DNA from: Microbotryum silenes-acaulis
Taxonomy: Eukaryota; Basidiomycota; Microbotryomycetes; Microbotryales; Microbotryaceae
Reading direction: 5' to 3'
Assembly (NCBI GenBank): GCA_003665825.1
Contig: QPFY01000015.1
Coordinates: 620,001 to 684,000, forward strand
Length of the DNA stretch: 64,000 nucleotides
A program made the position numbers and the translations under genes. Below the pieces are notes generated by a model, which saw nothing but the letters and a program-made list of their open reading frames with translations, made no database searches and was not told the DNA's origin. Positions 59,601 through 64,000 of the stretch are shown one piece after another; position 1 is the first letter of the stretch, and every line of letters starts with the position of its first letter.

Positions 59601-62600
59601 ACAAAGACATCGATAAAGTCGTCGACGGCTTGACGTCCAGCAATTGTCGCCCTGATAGGGTGATTATCCTTCGCCGTTTCAGTCCGTGCCACCTTGACTT
59701 GCTCCCAACACTCGGTCAAGAGCAACGGCTCAAAGCTGTTGATATAATCGTCGGCGCTGCTGAATGAGGAGCGCAGCGGGGTGAGACGACTGGACAAGTG
59801 CGGTGCGATCGGTCCTTCTTTGTCGACGTCCCACTGGAGGATGCGCCGATGTAGCGACGAGTAGTCTTGCATTCCTCGAAGTCGAGCCATGTTGGCCGCG
59901 CGGCGCTGCGCTGCATCTTGCGCCGCATCCTGCGTGGCCATAGGGCCCCTGATGCGCGTGCTCACGACGCCGCTAGTCGGGTTGTCGATCATCTTGACGG
60001 TACGACGTTCGGTGATCTTTTTGAACTTGGGCGACGACTTTTGCGCTCGTGCAAGCATCGCCAGGCCCGACAGTTTCCTGTCCGCGTTCTCGCCGTCGTG
60101 ATCTTCTTCGGAGGACGAATCATCCGAAGAGTTCCAAGCTTTGGCTGGCTTTGACGTATAACTCGTCCAAGGTACACCGCGAGGTCGAGCGGACATTGTG
60201 GAACTCGGTGCTGAAGCTTTGACACCTTTGCCGGTGGTGAACGAGGTCGGTCCCCTCGACGCAGCAGTCGAGGGGACACCGTTCGTCCCCGATGATTTGC
60301 TGCGCGCTGAATGGATTCGCAATTGGTCCAGCACGCTCGCCGGTGGCTTCGAAGTCGTACCAGCAGCGGCGGTAGCTGCAAGTGCTTTGCTCTTGTCACG
60401 GGGGACTTCGTAGACCACCACCTCGCCACTGTCGTTGACGGCCAGAGCATCGACGAGCTCGCGCAGCTGATCGTCACGAAGGATGTTGGATCGCACAGCG
60501 CGGTTGCGACGATTGCTATCCGCGATCTTGCGAAGGCGAGCCACCGTCGAGCTCCTCAGCGCCATGTCGGACTCGGCGAATCGTCCAAGCAGCGAACGAA
60601 CGAGCTCAAAAGTCGCAGACAACAGGTCCTCGTCGTTCAATCGAAGCCAGGAGGTGAGCTCCTCAAGTGGCTCACTGAGAGCCGCTATGACGTGCCTGGC
60701 CTGTGTCGACGCTTGCTTGGTCGAGGCTGGGTCGGTGCCGCTTCGCAAGGTATCGCGGATCGCGATCTCGAATGCGTGCTGCTGTTCAAGCAAATCGACT
60801 CCAAACAAGATCGCATCTCGCATCCACTCCGTCATGACGCTGTTTTCAAAGAACGTTGACCAAAAAGGCGTCTCCTTGAAGACCAACGCCAGCGCGCCAC
60901 ACATACGTCGCCAGAGCTCGAACAGACGCGAGCCAAGGTGCTCTTCCTCCTCAACGCCGCGACGCAGAAAGGAAGCGTCACGCAGCAGCCCATTTGCGGT
61001 GGCGCAGAGGACATCGAGCACGTCCGAAAGACAGCGTACCAGGCGTTTGGCTTGACCGCAGGCTTCTGGCAGAAACTTTGCAGCGGTGGTGAATGAGCGC
61101 AATGATCGGAGAAGACCGCGAAGGGCTGAGCCCGGGTGATGCAACAATAGGGCGCCAAGGCAATCCCGACGGGTCAACACGTCATACGCTTGTTTGACGA
61201 CGCCCTGCGCCACGTTGTGCATTTGCTCGATCGGCGATAGCGCCCAGACGACGAAGTTCTCCGTGATACCTGGTCGGGCGAGAAAGTCGAGCAAAGCTGC
61301 GGGAGCCTCGTCGGTGAAGGACTCGACCAGCGAGATCAACGGCAAGCGGATTTGGTCGAGCGCCGCGTTGACAGCCTTCATCTGTGCTCGAATCTGATCT
61401 TTGTATATCCAAGTTCGAGCGGTGAGATGCTCGAGGTGATAGCATGCCGAAGTGCCCTGAACGATAGCGGCAAGATTCCGGGCGTCCGTCGATCGGACGA
61501 TCTCGTACGACCTCTTCCAGAGCGGTGCACAATACGCAACGATGGGTGGCGGTGGGCCATGCGCAGTCGATGTTTTAGACTCGAAGGTGGCCGGGACATC
61601 TTTTTTCGACCGCTTCGCTTGATCTTCGGCGCGCTTGAGCTCCATCGAGTAGGAACCCAAAGTATGAATCGCATCGCGAACTCGTCGAGCATCGCGCTGC
61701 ATGATCCGCATCGTCAGCTCCCTCGCTGTGCTCGTCGCCTTTCGCCAATGCTCGGCTCCAAAGCGCGGATCGAACGCGAAATCGGCGATGGTTGGGGCGT
61801 GCAGGTCCAGGATTTTGGCCGCTTCCCGCGCGTGCGGCCACTTGGACTGGGCATCGATGAGGCCATCGGTGTCGAGGAAGACATCGGACAGGATCGTCGC
61901 AGCGATAGTGATGGCTCGTGTACGTGCCGCAGTCTCGAAGCGTAAAGCCTGCAGGTTACCCAAAAATGCCGCAATGATGATGGCCAACGAGTTGATGAAG
62001 CGAGTCGATGACTGGGCCACCGAGCTCAGAAACGGTGGGATCCAGTTCAATATCGGCTCGTCGTTGGTCGCCGGCGCATCCTCGTGGGTGCCACCAAATA
62101 TTCGCTCGAAAGATGTGTTGTCGAGTATTGCGTGCAGAGTCACCTCTTCGAAGCGATCAGCTGCACCCTTCCAGACGTTCTCCTGCAGTCGATCCACGAT
62201 GATCCGGAAGCACGACAGGACGTCGGGGAAGTGATCCTCGACGTCTCCGAGATGACCTGCCACGACCTGGACGATATCCCCCACAGCTGATGCTGTTAAG
62301 GGAGTACCTGGATTGGAGAGGCTTGCCGCTCGAGTGAGCTGCGAATGCATCGTTTCAGAGTCGAGCAAGGCGAGTACCGCCGTCAGCGCCTGCCAGAATT
62401 CGACTCGACTTTCGACGTAGGGTAGGTGGATGACGGTCTCGGCGTTGAAGTCGCCGCGATCGCGACTGGCGAGTAGCTTGAGGTGCGCCCCAAAAATGAG
62501 ACCAAGCCCTCGATGCGTATAGTGTCGAGGAGTGACGAGCTCGCAGCTATCGAGCTGAAGCTGTGTCCAATCACGCAGCGCACGCTCCCGATGAAAGCGG

Positions 62601-63622
62601 AGGGCGAGCAGGCCCGGTGTGACTTCGGGTGGGAGCTGAATCGGCTTGGACACCGGTAGACCCGAAGCAATAAGGTTGACAATGTTGGTGTCCTGGAACA
62701 ACAGATGATTGACCAGACAGTTCTGGATAGCTGCCGGCGCGACATCTTCGAGATGCGCCGTCGCCGAGGTCGAGTCCACCCCGAACCCAGCGTCGTAAAA
62801 AGCTTGACGTACTCGATCACGCTCAAGCCTCTCTATGCCGTCCGAGAATCCCCTGATAGCTGCCTCACTCTTGCGAAGGGAAAGATACCTGATTGTTGAC
62901 ATGTCGCTGAGTCAGCAAGGGTGTGCGAACGCAGCCGCGGATCGGATCCCGAAATCTCTGCCGGAAAGAAAGCCGAACGAACCTGTTGATGAACTCGGAC
63001 TTTGCATGCTGGAACGCGGTAACACACCGAGGGCATTCGCGCATGAGACTATGAGCAGGTACGAGTCCATCGAGGGAGTCAGTGTCTGCTCTCTGGGGGC
63101 GTGTGGGGGGGATAATCTCCGAGAGCACCTGGCGGGATCTGGCTTCCTTTGCGCGAGCAAACCGTCGCCGTGCAGTGGCAGCCAGAACTCTCACCTTTCA
63201 AACATGTCTCTCCACCTCGCAACGTCTCCTTGCCTCTTCATTGACAATAGGCGTACGAGGAACACACTCGGAGACCAGCACACCTCGGCGCCGTCGTGAC
63301 CGCAGTACCAATGCACGACCGCGCTCTCCCTTGCCTTGCCCTTGTCGTTGGCCCCACCGGAGAGGTTGTTGCTACTGCTACGGTCGAGAGAGAGGATCCA
63401 TTCGAGCGAGGAAGCGGTCGCATCTTGCCATGATTCGTCCGAGGCATGTTCGGCGTCGCAGGCGAGCGAGAGATCGTAGACAACTTGATCCGACACGACG
63501 ATGGCTGCGGCCGCGCTGTTCGATCGGTTCGGCCCCGAGATGCTGCCAGCGATGAGCGTCTGCAGCTGCTTCTCGGACGATGTCGACGCTCGAGGCTGCG
63601 GTGGCGGTGATGGTGCATCCAT
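56681..63622 (-). CDS. SEN1: Sen1-type RNA/DNA helicase
   Basis: Superfamily 1B helicase that resolves R-loops and terminates transcription of non-coding RNAs with Nrd1/Nab3-type partners. Start MDAPSPPPQPRASTSSEKQL at 63622. First exon ends VFLVRLLSMKRQGDVARWRD, then CPRCVTAFQHAKSEF, then the long exon 62902-59321, a helical N-terminal domain of over 1000 residues with a Ser/Asp-rich linker (KAWNSSDDSSSEEDHDGENA). The helicase core comes next: YQVNEPQAKAI, Walker A GPPGTGKTKT (about 59067-59090), a coiled-coil stalk (QRRMQSMRAEVDLLRATRDE), IIDEAAQS (motif II), DPLQLPPTV, IQYRMHPHIS, GFQGQEKDVII and MNVALTRARSSL (motif VI). A basic tail holds SPKKVKASLDEN; the last exon KPSAPGKRP stops at 56683-56681. 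All helicase motifs are intact; about ten introns. Largest gene in the window. Confidence 0.95.
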
Positions 63623-63848
63623 CCCGAGTTGAAGTGCAGCGCTTTGAGTGTGAGGGACGACGGTGTGAGGGGACGACGGGTGCGAGGGACGGCACGTGCG
63701 AGACGACCGAGTCGACACGCGATCGTCGAGCTCGTTTGGGCCGCCGTTCAGCAACGCAGCGAGCGAAAAGACAACTTGGGATCTACGCTGAGCTGAAACC
63801 AAGCTGAAGCACTAACACCAGCCGGCAAAAGCGGTATCGGTGATTAGG

Positions 63849-64000
63849 ATGAAGGCAGCACACGAGCTTGGAGCTGGCGCGCTCGACCCCGTCGAGAATC
63901 GGTTCACCGCGCACGGTCTACATAGCTCGGCGACTCGCGACGCGCCGTCGAATTTCCAATCGCCCAAGAGCCCCTTTCTGCTTTTCATCTGGCTGGATAT
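63849..64000 (+). CDS. Possible 5' end of a gene running off the window
   Basis: An ATG at 63849 opens a frame with no stop to the window edge, reading MKAAHELGAGALDPVENRFT. It is divergent from SEN1 with 226 bases between starts. Only 50 codons are visible and no motif is recognisable, so it may be chance. Confidence 0.25.
   Translation, partial: MKAAHELGAGALDPVENRFTAHGLHSSATRDAPSNFQSPKSPFLLFIWLD

Noticed and set aside
1..64000. CRISPR array, operon or phage-like system
   Set aside because: Gene structure is eukaryotic with spliceosomal introns throughout; no evenly spaced direct repeats or bacterial gene arrangement were seen.

Overview
The window is nuclear DNA of an intron-rich basidiomycete. 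Almost every gene is cut by short GT-AG introns (roughly 50-100 bases), non-coding DNA is moderately GC-rich, and gene content (Rpd3-type deacetylase, Sen1 helicase, Ypd1 phosphotransfer protein, VNX1-type exchanger, VDAC) is typically fungal. A red-yeast or smut relative in Pucciniomycotina is my best guess; that is inference from gene style, not from a search.

Layout. 0.2-2.5 kb: mitochondrial porin (-). 4.7-8.6 kb: a cysteine-rich repeat protein (+) interrupted by a foreign-looking stretch. 9.1-11.7 kb: membrane-anchored O-fucosyltransferase-like gene (+). 11.9-12.2 kb: small two-helix membrane protein (-). 14.2-16.8 kb: cytochrome P450 (+). 16.9-17.6 kb: doubtful gene (-). 18.5-21.1 kb: GPI-type lipase-3-like protein (-) whose nucleophile serine is an alanine. 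22.2-25.2 kb: membrane-anchored type-B carboxylesterase (+). 26.0-28.6 kb: fucosyltransferase-like A (-). 29.7-32.1 kb: class I histone deacetylase (+). 32.4-37.9 kb: VNX1/CAX-type cation exchanger (-). 39.9-40.6 kb: mitochondrial ribosomal protein bL35m (-). 41.2-43.9 kb: fucosyltransferase-like B (+), paralogue of A. 44.1-46.0 kb: GT92-type glycosyltransferase (-). 46.8-47.9 kb: Ypd1 (-). 48-56 kb: repeat island with a complete but frameshifted pogo-like transposon, a Helitron-type helicase remnant, a Ulp1-type protease remnant and dispersed repeats. 56.7-63.6 kb: SEN1 helicase (-). A possible new gene starts at 63.85 kb (+) and runs off the window.

Working together. Four genes (9, 26, 41 and 44 kb) encode predicted type II membrane glycosyltransferases, so the window is enriched for Golgi-type sugar transfer, although they are interspersed with housekeeping genes and are not a compact cluster. 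The Cys-rich repeat protein and the two hydrolase-fold proteins are plausible secretory-pathway products. SEN1, the deacetylase, porin, bL35m and Ypd1 are ordinary housekeeping or signalling genes. The repeats at 13, 38, 48 and 55 kb share three families, showing that the intergenic spaces and the 48-56 kb island received related elements.
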